In this document: positions 8,874 to 17,299 of the stretch, piece by piece
How positions within the stretch are numbered: position 1 is the stretch's first letter
Layout of the letters: the number at the start of each line of letters is the position of its first letter
Assembly: GCF_004208515.1 (NCBI RefSeq)
Contig: NZ_SGIM01000007.1
Location: forward strand, 1 to 64,000
Length of the DNA stretch: 64,000 nt
DNA from: Acinetobacter halotolerans
GTDB taxonomy: Bacteria; Pseudomonadota; Gammaproteobacteria; Pseudomonadales; Moraxellaceae
Reading direction: 5' to 3'
The notes under the pieces: model-generated
What the model was told of the DNA's origin: nothing
Database searches by the model: none
What the model saw: the letters and a program-made list of their open reading frames with translations, nothing else
Position numbers and translations under genes: made by a program

Positions 8874-9167
8874 TTATCTTAAACCATCCATACGAAATTT
8901 AATTTCAACAAAGTGAAAACCAAATTGGCTTTTAATGGGTCCAAGTAAAATAGGTTCCGCAGCAGTAAAAACGAGTTTATCGATCACAGCAACAACTGTC
9001 CTCTTCTTACTTCGCCGAGCTCACCGCCACGCTTTGCAGAATTGCAGGTTGAGTATTTATTATTTGGTAATTTTTGAAAAATCCGCACCCGAATGAATGC
9101 GTTTTTTCAATTGCTTAGCCATATCTTTATCTTGGACTAAAATATGTCGAATAATAGTTGTTTGTAT
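8874..9167 (-). pseudogene. Dead second copy of ppiC (parvulin)
   Basis: The minus strand matches the intact ppiC at 11471-11749 along its length (RHILVQDKDMA, QLKKRIHSGADFSKI, later GPIKSQFGFHF). It is broken in at least four ways: the start ATG is ATA (9167-9165), a CAA has become TAA after ADFSKITK, a few extra bases follow that stop, and a base is missing near the VPVIDKL segment. The ribosome binding site is also gone. Spread-out substitutions suggest an old duplicate or a foreign allele rather than a recent error. Confidence 0.88.
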
Positions 9168-9473
9168 GTGGTTGATAGTGCGCCAATATACTTGAAAAAT
9201 CATCTAGTTTGCTGATCTACATAATATAAAAATTTTTCTAAGAAAAATGGGATGTTTTTTTACGTTATAACATTTCAAATTTAAAAATAAATTTTTTTGT
9301 AACTTTGAGCATTTAAATCAAAGAAAGAAAATCTTTTGTGAGGGCATTCACATTAATAATTTATGTCATATCTAGACAATAAATGGCAGTCGCTGTTTAA
9401 TTTTTAACTATTGATTGTGTGCGGATTGTAAACGCAATTTAATTCAAGCAAATAAATAGAAGTGAACAGAGCT
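9168..9473. other. AT-rich gap before the protease module
   Basis: About 300 nt with no convincing gene. It is very A/T-rich with long T runs near 9230-9300. No clear promoter pair or hairpin could be picked out. Transcription of the next two genes probably begins here. Confidence 0.4.
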
Positions 9474-9788
9474 ATGAATAATAAGATGAAAGTTATCTTA
9501 AGTATTGTCATTGTGTTTGGTTTGGTGATTGCACTGGTTGTTTATTTTAAACCAACTAACGAAACGTCAGTTTCGGTCAATATGTATCCAACAAATACAA
9601 CATCACAAAGTGCTCCAAACGATCACAATGCCTTCGCAAGTCATCCAACTCAGTTAGCTTCTAATGTTGAACAGGCTGCCACTAGTACTTCGGGTGACAA
9701 TGAATTGGTTGATACTAAAAGTGATATGAGCATTCAACCGATTGATCCAGAAACCGATATAGGCAACCAAATTATTGAACCAAATTGA
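9474..9788 (+). CDS. Small membrane-anchored protein of unknown function
   Basis: Not recognised. From the ATG at 9474 the product is 104 residues. It has one N-terminal hydrophobic segment (VILSIVIVFGLVIALVVYF) and a hydrophilic tail rich in Ser, Thr, Asn and Asp. It is therefore an inner-membrane protein with a disordered, probably periplasmic tail. A GTG at 9462 and an ATG at 9486 are alternative starts; none has a clear ribosome binding site. It lies 44 nt before the secreted protease on the same strand, so it may assist or anchor that protein. This is inference. Confidence 0.6.
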   Translation: MNNKMKVILSIVIVFGLVIALVVYFKPTNETSVSVNMYPTNTTSQSAPNDHNAFASHPTQLASNVEQAATSTSGDNELVDTKSDMSIQPIDPETDIGNQIIEPN

Positions 9789-9832
9789 TCAACATAATTT
9801 GTTAAAACAAGCAAAAAAAAAGGAAAATTTTT

Positions 9833-11266
9833 ATGATTTACAAAAAAATTCTGTTAGCGCTATGCATGGGTTTATCCTTTGGGGCTAGTAATGCACAAGC
9901 GCAAATTTCACCGCAGGCTGCAAATGCGCAATTGAGTAATGCTGCTAAACAAAAAATTCAACAGGGTAAAATTGACATCAATGCATTATTACAAAATGCA
10001 TCGAATGACCTGATTATTGAATATTATAACGATGCAGACCAAAATTTGACTGCGGCACAGTTAAGGAAGTATTTCCAACAACAAAAACAAATGATATCTA
10101 ATCAATTTGCACAACAAAACTCGGGTGTTCAGTTGTTGCGTGATTACAATGCCTTACCTATTAGTTTTTATCGTATACAAAATCGTAATGCGTTGGTGAA
10201 TTTATTAAATAATCCAAATGTCAAAGCAGTCTATCCGAACCGTGTATCCAAAGCCACATTGTCACAGAGTTTAAACCAAATTGGTCAACCTGTAGCCAAA
10301 AGTAAAGGCTTTACAGGTGCGGGTACAACAGTTGCAGTTTTAGATACAGGTGCAAATTATAGACATCCCGATCTAGGAAGTTGTACTGCACCTGGCACGC
10401 CAGCTAGTTGTCGAGTCAGCTATGCACTTGATTTTGCACCAGAAGATAACTCATTGGATGACAATGGTCATGGTTCAAATGTATCTTCAATTGTTGCTGG
10501 TGTTGCATCTGAGGCTAAAATTGTTGCTCTTGATGTATTTCGTGGTGCAAGTGCCTATGATAGCGACATTATTTCAGCTTTAAACTGGGTGACGAATCAA
10601 GCGGAAACTCTCAATATCAAGTCGGCTAACTTGAGTTTGGGTAATTCAACAAGATATTCATCAACTTGTACTTCTTCATCGTTGACTAATTCATTCCAAA
10701 AATTACGTAATGTGGGCGTAATCCCTGTAGTTGCTTCTGGTAATGATGCTTATACCAATGGTATCTCATATCCAGCATGTACAGCTGGTGCAGTCAGTGT
10801 TGGTGCTGTTTATGATGCGAATGTTGGAGGGCGGGGTTATCAAAATTGCTCAGATCAATCGACCTATATGGATAAAGTGACTTGCTTCAGTAATAGTGCA
10901 TCAAACTTAACCTTATTAGCACCAGGAGCACCGATTACGGCAGGGGGGTATACCCAAAGTGGTACATCCATGGCAGCTCCACATGTTGCGGGCGCAGTTG
11001 CTGTGTTGCTTGCCAATAATGCCTTACCAAATGCTAGCTTAGATGACATTGTAAACCGTTTGAAGAATACAGGAACATTGGTGACCGATCATCGTACGAA
11101 TCAACGTTTTCCACGTCTGAACTTGAGTGCAGCAGTTGATGGTTTAACATCTTCAACACCAACACCAACACCAACACCAACACCAACACCAACACCAGCA
11201 CCAGCACCAGCACCAAAGCAGGTGTGTACTAACTATTTCTTCTTTACAATCTGCCAGTATGTATAA
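9833..11266 (+). CDS. Secreted subtilisin-like serine protease (S8 family)
   Basis: An exported endopeptidase of 477 residues. Layout: signal peptide with likely cleavage after AQA (residue 23); inhibitor-like propeptide about 55-140; S8 catalytic domain about 155-435 with Asp171 (VAVLDTG), His213 (DDNGHGSNV), oxyanion Asn304 (ASGND) and Ser379 (SGTSMAAPHVAG). A Thr-Pro/Ala-Pro linker follows, then a short tail VCTNYFFFTICQYV with two cysteines. Four or more catalytic-domain cysteines suggest disulfides. AAGGA precedes the start, and a terminator follows. Acinetobacter strains are known to secrete S8 proteases (PKF, linked to serum survival); equivalence is not established here. Confidence 0.92.
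   Translation: MIYKKILLALCMGLSFGASNAQAQISPQAANAQLSNAAKQKIQQGKIDINALLQNASNDLIIEYYNDADQNLTAAQLRKYFQQQKQMISNQFAQQNSGVQLLRDYNALPISFYRIQNRNALVNLLNNPNVKAVYPNRVSKATLSQSLNQIGQPVAKSKGFTGAGTTVAVLDTGANYRHPDLGSCTAPGTPASCRVSYALDFAPEDNSLDDNGHGSNVSSIVAGVASEAKIVALDVFRGASAYDSDIISALNWVTNQAETLNIKSANLSLGNSTRYSSTCTSSSLTNSFQKLRNVGVIPVVASGNDAYTNGISYPACTAGAVSVGAVYDANVGGRGYQNCSDQSTYMDKVTCFSNSASNLTLLAPGAPITAGGYTQSGTSMAAPHVAGAVAVLLANNALPNASLDDIVNRLKNTGTLVTDHRTNQRFPRLNLSAAVDGLTSSTPTPTPTPTPTPTPAPAPAPKQVCTNYFFFTICQYV
11156..11215 (+). repeat. Hexanucleotide repeat coding a Thr-Pro/Ala-Pro linker
   Basis: Ten consecutive 6-bp units, seven ACACCA followed by three GCACCA, encode (TP)7(AP)3 near the protease C-terminus. The unit is a multiple of three, so slippage would change linker length without shifting the frame. 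Confidence 0.95.
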
Positions 11267-11295
11267 ATTGAACGAAGTTAAATAGTTGAATGAGT

Positions 11296-11327
11296 GGCAA
11301 CTGATATTTTATAAGTTGCCATTTTTT
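11296..11327 (+). terminator. Terminator after the S8 protease
   Basis: Stem GGCAAC / GTTGCC (11296-11301 / 11315-11320) followed by ATTTTTTA, about 30 nt after the stop codon. Confidence 0.8.
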
Positions 11328-11470
11328 ATAGATTCTGGTGCCAACTTTTACACGTTCTTTAAACTTGCTTTGAATCGATTGCTTATGGCGATACTACTGC
11401 AATTGTTCTTTCGGTTAGCCGAGATTAAAGCATTATACAAGCCTGTGTGTTTTTAGGTTTGGTTATTGAC

Positions 11471-11749
11471 TCACATTCTAAATTTGATTTCGATCAAGTG
11501 GAAACCAAACTGACTTTTAATCGGACCATGTAAGACGCGTTCAGCAGCACTGAAAACCAGTTTATCTATAACAGGAACAAGCTGTCCTTTTTTGACTTCG
11601 CCTAACTCGCCACCACGTTTGGCTGAATTACAGGTTGAATATTGCTTCGCAATTTTTGAAAAATCAGCACCAGAATGGATACGTTTTTTCAACTGTTCAG
11701 CCATGTCTTTATCTTTGACTAAGATATGTCGAACAATAGCAGTTTTCAT
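11471..11749 (-). CDS. ppiC: Peptidyl-prolyl cis-trans isomerase C (parvulin)
   Basis: A 92-residue single-domain parvulin that catalyses proline isomerisation. It has no signal peptide, as in cytoplasmic PpiC. Family marks are RHILVKDKDMAEQL (7-20), the STCNSAKRGGELGE segment (38-51), GQLVPVIDKLVFSA, and the C-terminal SQFGFHLIEI carrying the active-site Phe and His. AAGGAG lies 8 nt before the ATG. It follows mutM by 21 nt and is probably its operon partner. A decayed copy of this gene lies at 8874-9167. Confidence 0.95.
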   Translation of the reverse strand: MKTAIVRHILVKDKDMAEQLKKRIHSGADFSKIAKQYSTCNSAKRGGELGEVKKGQLVPVIDKLVFSAAERVLHGPIKSQFGFHLIEIKFRM

Positions 11750-11770
11750 GCGCTGTTCTCCTTTAAAAAA

Positions 11771-12592
11771 CTATGCTTTTTTCAGTTTCAATGGTTGGCA
11801 TTGTGGGCAAAAAACACTTGCACGCTGTCCCAGTTTTAGGTTCTCTAAGGTCGTCTCACAGTTAACACACATCTCGCCAGCTCGACCATATGCCAAAAGG
11901 GTTTGTTGAAAATAACCATTTTCACCCATCGCATTGCTATAGTCACGTAAAGTCGAACCACCTAAATCAATGGCTTGTTGCAAGATTCGTTTGACTTCAA
12001 TCACCAACTTTTCCACTTGAACTTTGGTTAAGGTTGACGCAGGTTGTGCTGGATGAACGCCGATATTAAATAGGCTTTCAGTCGCATAAATATTGCCTAC
12101 ACCGACCACGATATGATTATCCATTAAAGCAATTTTAATGCCGACATTTTTTTTACTTAGTTTTTCTAAAAGATATGACGAATTAAAATCATCACTTAAC
12201 GGCTCGGGGCCAAGTGTATCAATTAGCTTAGTTTGATGATTTTGATCAAGCCAAAGTATACAGCCGAAGCGCCGTGGGTCATGATAGCGGAGCTGATAAT
12301 CTTCAAAATCAATCACCAGATGATCGTGTTTCCTCAGTTCATCACTGGGCTGGCACAGCCGAAAACTTCCAGACATACCCAGATGCCAAAGCATTTGATC
12401 ATGTTCAAACTCAGCCAAAATATACTTAGAACGACGTGAAAGGCGCTTTAGGCGTTGACCAACAAGTTTATCAATATCATCAGGTATCGCCCAACGTAAA
12501 CTGGCATTCCAGACTTTGACGGTTTGGACGCGCTGTTCCAATAAAGGTAACATGCTGGTTTTGGTAGTTTCAACTTCAGGAAGTTCGGGCAT
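11771..12592 (-). CDS. mutM: Formamidopyrimidine-DNA glycosylase MutM (Fpg)
   Basis: MutM removes 8-oxoguanine and ring-opened purines and nicks the abasic site. The 273-residue protein starts at the ATG at 12592, because the mature N-terminus must be Pro-Glu (PELPEVE), with the proline as the nucleophile. A longer frame to 12619 would abolish this. Also visible are LSRRSKYIL with the family lysine, the H2TH region (GVGNIYATESLF), and a C-terminal four-cysteine zinc finger (CVNC ... CPQC) around residues 245-268. It is co-directional with ppiC. Confidence 0.97.
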   Translation of the reverse strand: MPELPEVETTKTSMLPLLEQRVQTVKVWNASLRWAIPDDIDKLVGQRLKRLSRRSKYILAEFEHDQMLWHLGMSGSFRLCQPSDELRKHDHLVIDFEDYQLRYHDPRRFGCILWLDQNHQTKLIDTLGPEPLSDDFNSSYLLEKLSKKNVGIKIALMDNHIVVGVGNIYATESLFNIGVHPAQPASTLTKVQVEKLVIEVKRILQQAIDLGGSTLRDYSNAMGENGYFQQTLLAYGRAGEMCVNCETTLENLKLGQRASVFCPQCQPLKLKKA

Positions 12593-12799
12593 AATAAGAT
12601 CAAGTTGTTTCAACAACAATACAATGAGGGTAAATGTTTAACTTACAATTATGTCGATATTTAATTTTATTTGCCAATATAGATCAGTAACAACTTTGAC
12701 TGATTTAGCTAAAATTAATGTTTTCAGATAATTATAAAATAAATAGCGGCTTACTTTTAAAAATCATCGTTTCAATTTTTTGAGAAATAAGGAATCTTC

Positions 12800-14992
12800 A
12801 TGCCTTTCTGGAAAATTAACCTGTTATACGGTTGTGTCGCAATGAGTATGGGGCTAAACAGTTCCTTACTATGGGCAGCCGAGCCTGATACTCAGCAGCC
12901 TGTGCAACTTCCAACGATTAAAGTCGAAGCTACACGTACAGATACAAGCTATCTACAGACACCTGCTTCGGTATTTCGTGTTGATGCACCTGAGCAAATG
13001 CAGTCAACTCAGGTCAATTTAACTGAGCTCGTGAAAGGAATTCCAAGCTTACAGCTAAATAATCGTGAGAACTATGCACAAGATTTACAGCTATCAATGC
13101 GTGGATTTGGTGCACGCTCTACTTTTGGAGTGCGAGGAATTCGTCTTTATGTCGATGGTATTCCCGCAACGATGCCGGATGGACAGGGACAAACCTCAAA
13201 TATTGATTTGAGTAGTTTAGATCACCTTGAAGTTTTGACGGGACCATTTTCCTCCCTTTATGGAAACTCCTCTGGTGGGACGATTTTAACCACAAGCAAA
13301 GAGGGACAGGGTAAAGATTCAATCGAAATGAGCTATGCGGGTGGTAGTCACAATAAAAATCGTGCAGGTATCGTTCTCCAAGGCGGTTCAAAACATGCCA
13401 ATGAACCGAGTTATGTGATTAGCTCATCATATTTTGATACTGATGGCTATCGTGATCATAGTGATGCACGTAAGGTGCTCAACAATGCCAAACTGACATG
13501 GGATCTTGACGATGGTTCGAAGATTAATTGGATCACCAATTACGTCAAAATTCATGCAAACGACCCTCAAGGATTGGATAAAACTCAGTGGCAGCAAAAT
13601 CCTCGTCAAGTTAATGATGCCAATAATACCTATGATGTACGCAAAGATATTGAACAAACTCAAACAGGGGTGACATGGTCAAAGCCACTTAACGATCAAC
13701 ATGAGTTATATCTGATGGGGTATTGGGGCAATCGTCAGGTGACACAATATCAGTCTATACCGAAAGGTAGGGTGGGGGAAGAAAATGGTAAACCTATTTA
13801 TTCAGGGCAGGCAAGTCCTAAACAGGCTGGTGGTGTAATTGATTTCGATCGTAATTATTATGGTGCTGATTTCCGTTGGACAGGTAAAGAGCTATTGCCG
13901 AATACGATCTTAAGTGCTGGTGTAGCATTTGATATGATGGATGAAGATCGTAAAGGCTATAAAAATTTTAATGATGTTGGGCAATTCGGTGTCAAGGGTG
14001 AATTACGTCGTAATGAAGACAATAGCTTATGGAATATCGATCCTTATTTACAAGCATCATGGCAGTTTTTACCGACGTGGAGAGTAGATACGGGGCTTCG
14101 TTATAGTAATGTACATTACAAATCTAAAGATCATTTCACATCGGGACCTGATGAATATGGAACTATTAATGGTGACGATAGTGGCAAACATGATTATTCT
14201 AAGCTACTTCCATCCATTGCATTAAGTTGGCAAGTTATTCCTGAACTTTTGGCTTATGTCAGTTATGCCAAAGGCTTTGAAACACCTACATTTACTGAAA
14301 TGGCTTATCGCCCTGATGGATCAGGCGGTTTTAATTTTGCTCTTGATGCATCGAGCAGTGATACCTATGAACTTGGCTTAAAATCACAAAATCAACTCGG
14401 TGATTTTACTTTGGCTGTTTTCCAAACCAAGACCAAAGATGACATTGTATCGGCTGGTAGCGTCGATGGACGTGCGACTTTTCGTAAAGCTGATAAAACT
14501 TTACGTGAAGGTGTAGAGTTGACATGGAACAAAGCACTTTGGCGTGATCTAGTCATCAATGCCAGTTATGGTTATCTTGATGCTACATTTGATGCAAATG
14601 TTCCAGAAAAAAAAGATGATGGTAAAATTCTTGCCTCAGCTATTCCATCTGGAAATTTAATTCCAGGGATCGCAAAACAACGAGCCTATGCCGCAGTAGC
14701 ATGGAAGCCAAACACTGGTTTTTATGGTGGGGTTGATGCTCAATATAATGACAAAATCTATGTGAATGATACCAACACTGAAGCAGCGCCAAGTTATACC
14801 ACTGTTTCAGCCTACACGGGTTATCTCTGGACATTGAATGACTGGAACATGAATGCGTATGCGCGAGTCGATAACATGCTAGATAAAAACTATATCGGTT
14901 CAGTGATTGTAAATGATGGCAATGGTCGCTTCTATGAACCTGCGGATGGGCGCAATTGGGGGGCTGGAATTAAAGTCACTAAACAGTTTTAA
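12800..14992 (+). CDS. pqqU: TonB-dependent outer-membrane receptor, PqqU (YncD)-like
   Basis: A 730-residue TonB-dependent transporter. The signal peptide ends near residue 26-27 (LLWA/AEPD), a plug domain covers about 45-170, and a 22-strand barrel ends in a C-terminal Phe (VTKQF). The plug segment LSMRGFGARSTFGVRGIRL and LYVDGIPATMPDGQGQ match E. coli YncD/PqqU almost residue for residue, and similarity continues through KGELRRNEDN, NIDPYLQ and the ending SVIVNDGNGRFYEPADGRN. PqqU imports the cofactor pyrroloquinoline quinone. Many Acinetobacter use PQQ in glucose dehydrogenase, which makes this substrate plausible. AAGGA precedes the ATG. No Fur-like site was seen. Confidence 0.85.
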   Translation: MPFWKINLLYGCVAMSMGLNSSLLWAAEPDTQQPVQLPTIKVEATRTDTSYLQTPASVFRVDAPEQMQSTQVNLTELVKGIPSLQLNNRENYAQDLQLSMRGFGARSTFGVRGIRLYVDGIPATMPDGQGQTSNIDLSSLDHLEVLTGPFSSLYGNSSGGTILTTSKEGQGKDSIEMSYAGGSHNKNRAGIVLQGGSKHANEPSYVISSSYFDTDGYRDHSDARKVLNNAKLTWDLDDGSKINWITNYVKIHANDPQGLDKTQWQQNPRQVNDANNTYDVRKDIEQTQTGVTWSKPLNDQHELYLMGYWGNRQVTQYQSIPKGRVGEENGKPIYSGQASPKQAGGVIDFDRNYYGADFRWTGKELLPNTILSAGVAFDMMDEDRKGYKNFNDVGQFGVKGELRRNEDNSLWNIDPYLQASWQFLPTWRVDTGLRYSNVHYKSKDHFTSGPDEYGTINGDDSGKHDYSKLLPSIALSWQVIPELLAYVSYAKGFETPTFTEMAYRPDGSGGFNFALDASSSDTYELGLKSQNQLGDFTLAVFQTKTKDDIVSAGSVDGRATFRKADKTLREGVELTWNKALWRDLVINASYGYLDATFDANVPEKKDDGKILASAIPSGNLIPGIAKQRAYAAVAWKPNTGFYGGVDAQYNDKIYVNDTNTEAAPSYTTVSAYTGYLWTLNDWNMNAYARVDNMLDKNYIGSVIVNDGNGRFYEPADGRNWGAGIKVTKQF

Positions 14993-15003
14993 TCTGTTGA
15001 CCG

Positions 15004-15040
15004 CCACCAAATATCTGTTGGAAAAGTCGATATTTGGTGG
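15004..15040. terminator. Shared terminator hairpin between converging genes
   Basis: A perfect 12-bp stem (CCACCAAATATC / GATATTTGGTGG) with a 13-nt loop sits between the convergent receptor gene and the Sel1-repeat gene. It lacks a strong T tract on either side, so it may act partly as an RNA 3'-end stabiliser. Confidence 0.65.
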
Positions 15041-15059
15041 TTACGGGTAAAATAAAATA

Positions 15060-15863
15060 CTACGGTTTAGAAGCTTTCGCTTGTTGTTCCTTGGCTTTTA
15101 TAATCTGTTCTACTTTTGCCAAAGACTCTTTGGCTTGGGGGATGTCTTGTCTCGCCAGTTCTGTAAAAATCTTTTTGGCCTCTGGTAAGTTCTGTTGAAG
15201 AATATCACCATTCGCCAACATATTGCCTAATGCCATCAATGAAGGTGCATAGCCTTTTTCAGCAAGGGATTGGATTGTTCTGATTGCTTGCTGACGAGTA
15301 ACTGGGTTTTTATTTTTGACTCCTTGCCCCAAATCATACACTGCTCTAATGTGCATGGCAGGATAGTAATTCTTTTGAATTAATGGTCTGAGCTGGCGAA
15401 TTGCGATTTGATCGGTTTCTGGTTTACCCTGAGCAAATAGTAAAGTTGCAATTTCCACAATTGCTTCTTCAGAACCTTGTTTTGATGCTCTATCTAAATA
15501 CTCTTTGAATTTTGGTGTATTTGGTGTAATGCCTAACCCACCATGGCGATAAAGTTGAGCCAAGGTAAAGCTGGCTTTGCCATAGCCTTTATTTGAGGCA
15601 TCTTGGTAATATTGTAAAGCTTTTTTCTCGTCTTTATTCGTTCCTTGGCCATTTTGAGTCATATAACCAAGATTGTAGATGGCTTGAGCGTTCCCTGACT
15701 CTGCGAGACGTTGCATTTCTGCAAATGCAGCAGGGTAATTTTTTGCTTCATAGAGTTGGGTAGCTTTTGCAAAAACATCTGTTTTGGCTGCAGCTTTGCT
15801 GTCTGCTGCTAGTGTGGAGTGGCTTGCAACAATTATTAAACTGGCTATGAGCAACTTTTTCAT
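15060..15863 (-). CDS. Exported Sel1-repeat (TPR-like) protein
   Basis: A 267-residue protein with a cleavable signal peptide (MKKLLIASLIIVASHSTLAA). About six Sel1-like helical repeats follow, such as GNAQAIYNLGYMTQNGQG (residues 53-70), GYGKASFTLAQLYRHGG and GYAPSLMALGNMLANGD. Such solenoids usually mediate protein contacts in the periplasm; no catalytic residues are expected. The tail is Lys/Gln/Ala-rich. It is transcribed alone. No specific partner can be named. Confidence 0.85.
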   Translation of the reverse strand: MKKLLIASLIIVASHSTLAADSKAAAKTDVFAKATQLYEAKNYPAAFAEMQRLAESGNAQAIYNLGYMTQNGQGTNKDEKKALQYYQDASNKGYGKASFTLAQLYRHGGLGITPNTPKFKEYLDRASKQGSEEAIVEIATLLFAQGKPETDQIAIRQLRPLIQKNYYPAMHIRAVYDLGQGVKNKNPVTRQQAIRTIQSLAEKGYAPSLMALGNMLANGDILQQNLPEAKKIFTELARQDIPQAKESLAKVEQIIKAKEQQAKASKP

Positions 15864-16048
15864 TTTTTCTTCCTTCTATGTAAATCTCTGCTGTAATCCT
15901 TTGTGCAGCAGAACACAATTTGATGCTCTCATCATAAAAGTTTGGTAAAAAATGTAAATGATGATTTTGTATATATCGTGCCAGAAAAAGGTTTTTTAAT
16001 TTCTATTATTGTGCCATTAAAATTCATAAAAACAATGATATATGGTTA

Positions 16049-16073
16049 TTCTTCATGGAATTGCCATGAAGAA
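16049..16073. terminator. Hairpin downstream of the phosphatase-like gene
   Basis: A perfect 10-bp stem (TTCTTCATGG / CCATGAAGAA) with loop AATTG. It lies about 40 nt after the minus-strand gene ending at 16115. No strong T tract follows, so termination is uncertain. Confidence 0.45.
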
Positions 16074-16114
16074 TATATATGGAGAGAAAGTGAATGAGGC
16101 AATAAACGCTAACG

Positions 16115-16435
16115 TTATTCTATATAACGTTGCATCGTGAGTTGTAGTAATTCAATTAGATCAGAATCCATATATTGATAATTATCAGGGATATCTAAAA
16201 CCAACACTTTCTTATTCATGAGCTGTTTAGAGAATTTCTCTTTAATTTGTTGCTTATGTCGTATTTCCATCACAAAGATTTGATCAGCCCAAAGTATATC
16301 TTTGATCGAAACTGTATGTTTAGCGTGGCGACTGGTACCAGCTGATCGGGTATGGAGACCATACCCTTGTGCAAAGATGCGTTCAGCGGTTGGACTACGC
16401 CATTGATTACGACTACAGATGAATAAAACGTCCAA
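16115..16435 (-). CDS. Low-molecular-weight protein tyrosine phosphatase-like protein (COG4551 type)
   Basis: A 106-residue protein with the phosphatase P-loop C-X5-R-S (CSRNQWRS, Cys7 to Arg13) and the small-family ending DIPDNYQYMD (residues 80-89). It matches the short predicted-phosphatase family rather than Wzb/Etp. The only possible start is TTG at 16435, because the codon just upstream is TGA and there is no ATG. No ribosome binding site is evident. It lies 18 nt after the DsbC-like gene, so translation may depend on coupling, or the start may be damaged. Substrate is unknown. Confidence 0.65.
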   Translation of the reverse strand: MDVLFICSRNQWRSPTAERIFAQGYGLHTRSAGTSRHAKHTVSIKDILWADQIFVMEIRHKQQIKEKFSKQLMNKKVLVLDIPDNYQYMDSDLIELLQLTMQRYIE

Positions 16436-16453
16436 TCAAATAGTAAATCAATT

Positions 16454-17170
16454 CTAATACTCATTCATAAATTCTTCTAAATCTTCTAGTTCAGGGATAC
16501 CTACAGCTCTATGACCTTTGGAATTAAATAAAGTTGGTGTATGTTTAATTTGATAGTTTTTAGTAATTTCCATATTTTTATCGATAGGTTGATTACAGGA
16601 ATTTTCTCTTTTGTTCGGTTTTATATTATTGAGTAAATAAAGTTTCCAGGTCTTAACAGGATCCTTTGAACACCAAATATTTTTAGAGGTTTCTACCGCC
16701 GTTGGATGTAAATGAGTTAATCCCATAGGGAATGTATAGATTGTTACATTGTCAACTTCTTCAAGTTCACTCTGTAGGACTCTGCATGCGGGACAGTCTG
16801 GGTCAGCAAAAACATATAGAATTCTTTTACCATTCCCCTTAACTTCTTTTAATGCGTTTGCAAGAGGTAGTTGTTTAGGGTTGATAGCATAATGTTTTTG
16901 ATAGTTAATTGAGGCGATATTCTGCATATTTTCAAGATCATAAATATTACCATGAATCAGATATCGACCTGAAGCATCAATGAATGTTGACCCTCTAGGA
17001 TTTGAAAGACTATATAAGTTAGAAATAGGTGTTTTATCGATATACTCTGGCTTTAATTCACTAGGAAGTTGTTTTACACGTTGATTAATTTGCTCTGTAT
17101 TAGCAAAAATTACTTGCGAATTTAATGAGGTAAATAAAGTAATAATTAAGAGGTATTTGAGTGTATACAC
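16454..17170 (-). CDS. DsbC-like periplasmic thiol:disulfide protein
   Basis: A 238-residue exported thioredoxin-fold protein. The signal peptide ends near residue 23 (IFA/NTEQ). An N-terminal DsbC/G-like dimerisation region (about 25-110) contains the DASGRYLIHGNIYDLE stretch. The catalytic domain has Cys126-Pro-Ala-Cys129 (DPDCPACR) and the cis-proline loop TPT at 211-213. Two more cysteines (167, 192) match DsbC's structural pair. The motif CPAC differs from CGYC of E. coli DsbC. The start is GTG with AGGA 8-10 nt upstream. The gene is richer in A/T than its neighbours. It probably isomerises disulfides in exported proteins. Confidence 0.82.
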   Translation of the reverse strand: MYTLKYLLIITLFTSLNSQVIFANTEQINQRVKQLPSELKPEYIDKTPISNLYSLSNPRGSTFIDASGRYLIHGNIYDLENMQNIASINYQKHYAINPKQLPLANALKEVKGNGKRILYVFADPDCPACRVLQSELEEVDNVTIYTFPMGLTHLHPTAVETSKNIWCSKDPVKTWKLYLLNNIKPNKRENSCNQPIDKNMEITKNYQIKHTPTLFNSKGHRAVGIPELEDLEEFMNEY

Positions 17171-17266
17171 AGAAGTTTCCTATAAAATAAAGTCAAAATA
17201 TAATTAGTTCATTTTTTAGTAAGTATAGTGCTAATTTAATTTTTTAGGTTGTTTTATAAATAATTA

Positions 17267-17292
17267 AAAAGCCCTACTAATAGGGCTTTTTA
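17267..17292 (-). terminator. Terminator of ygfZ
   Basis: Stem AAAAGCCCTA / TAGGGCTTTT with a 4-nt loop, flanked by A and T runs, 8 nt after the ygfZ stop. Confidence 0.88.
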
Positions 17293-17299
17293 AGCGCTC

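Noticed and set aside
11034..11216. Minus-strand frame with (VL)n
   Set aside because: It is the complement of the ACACCA repeat and has no coding support.
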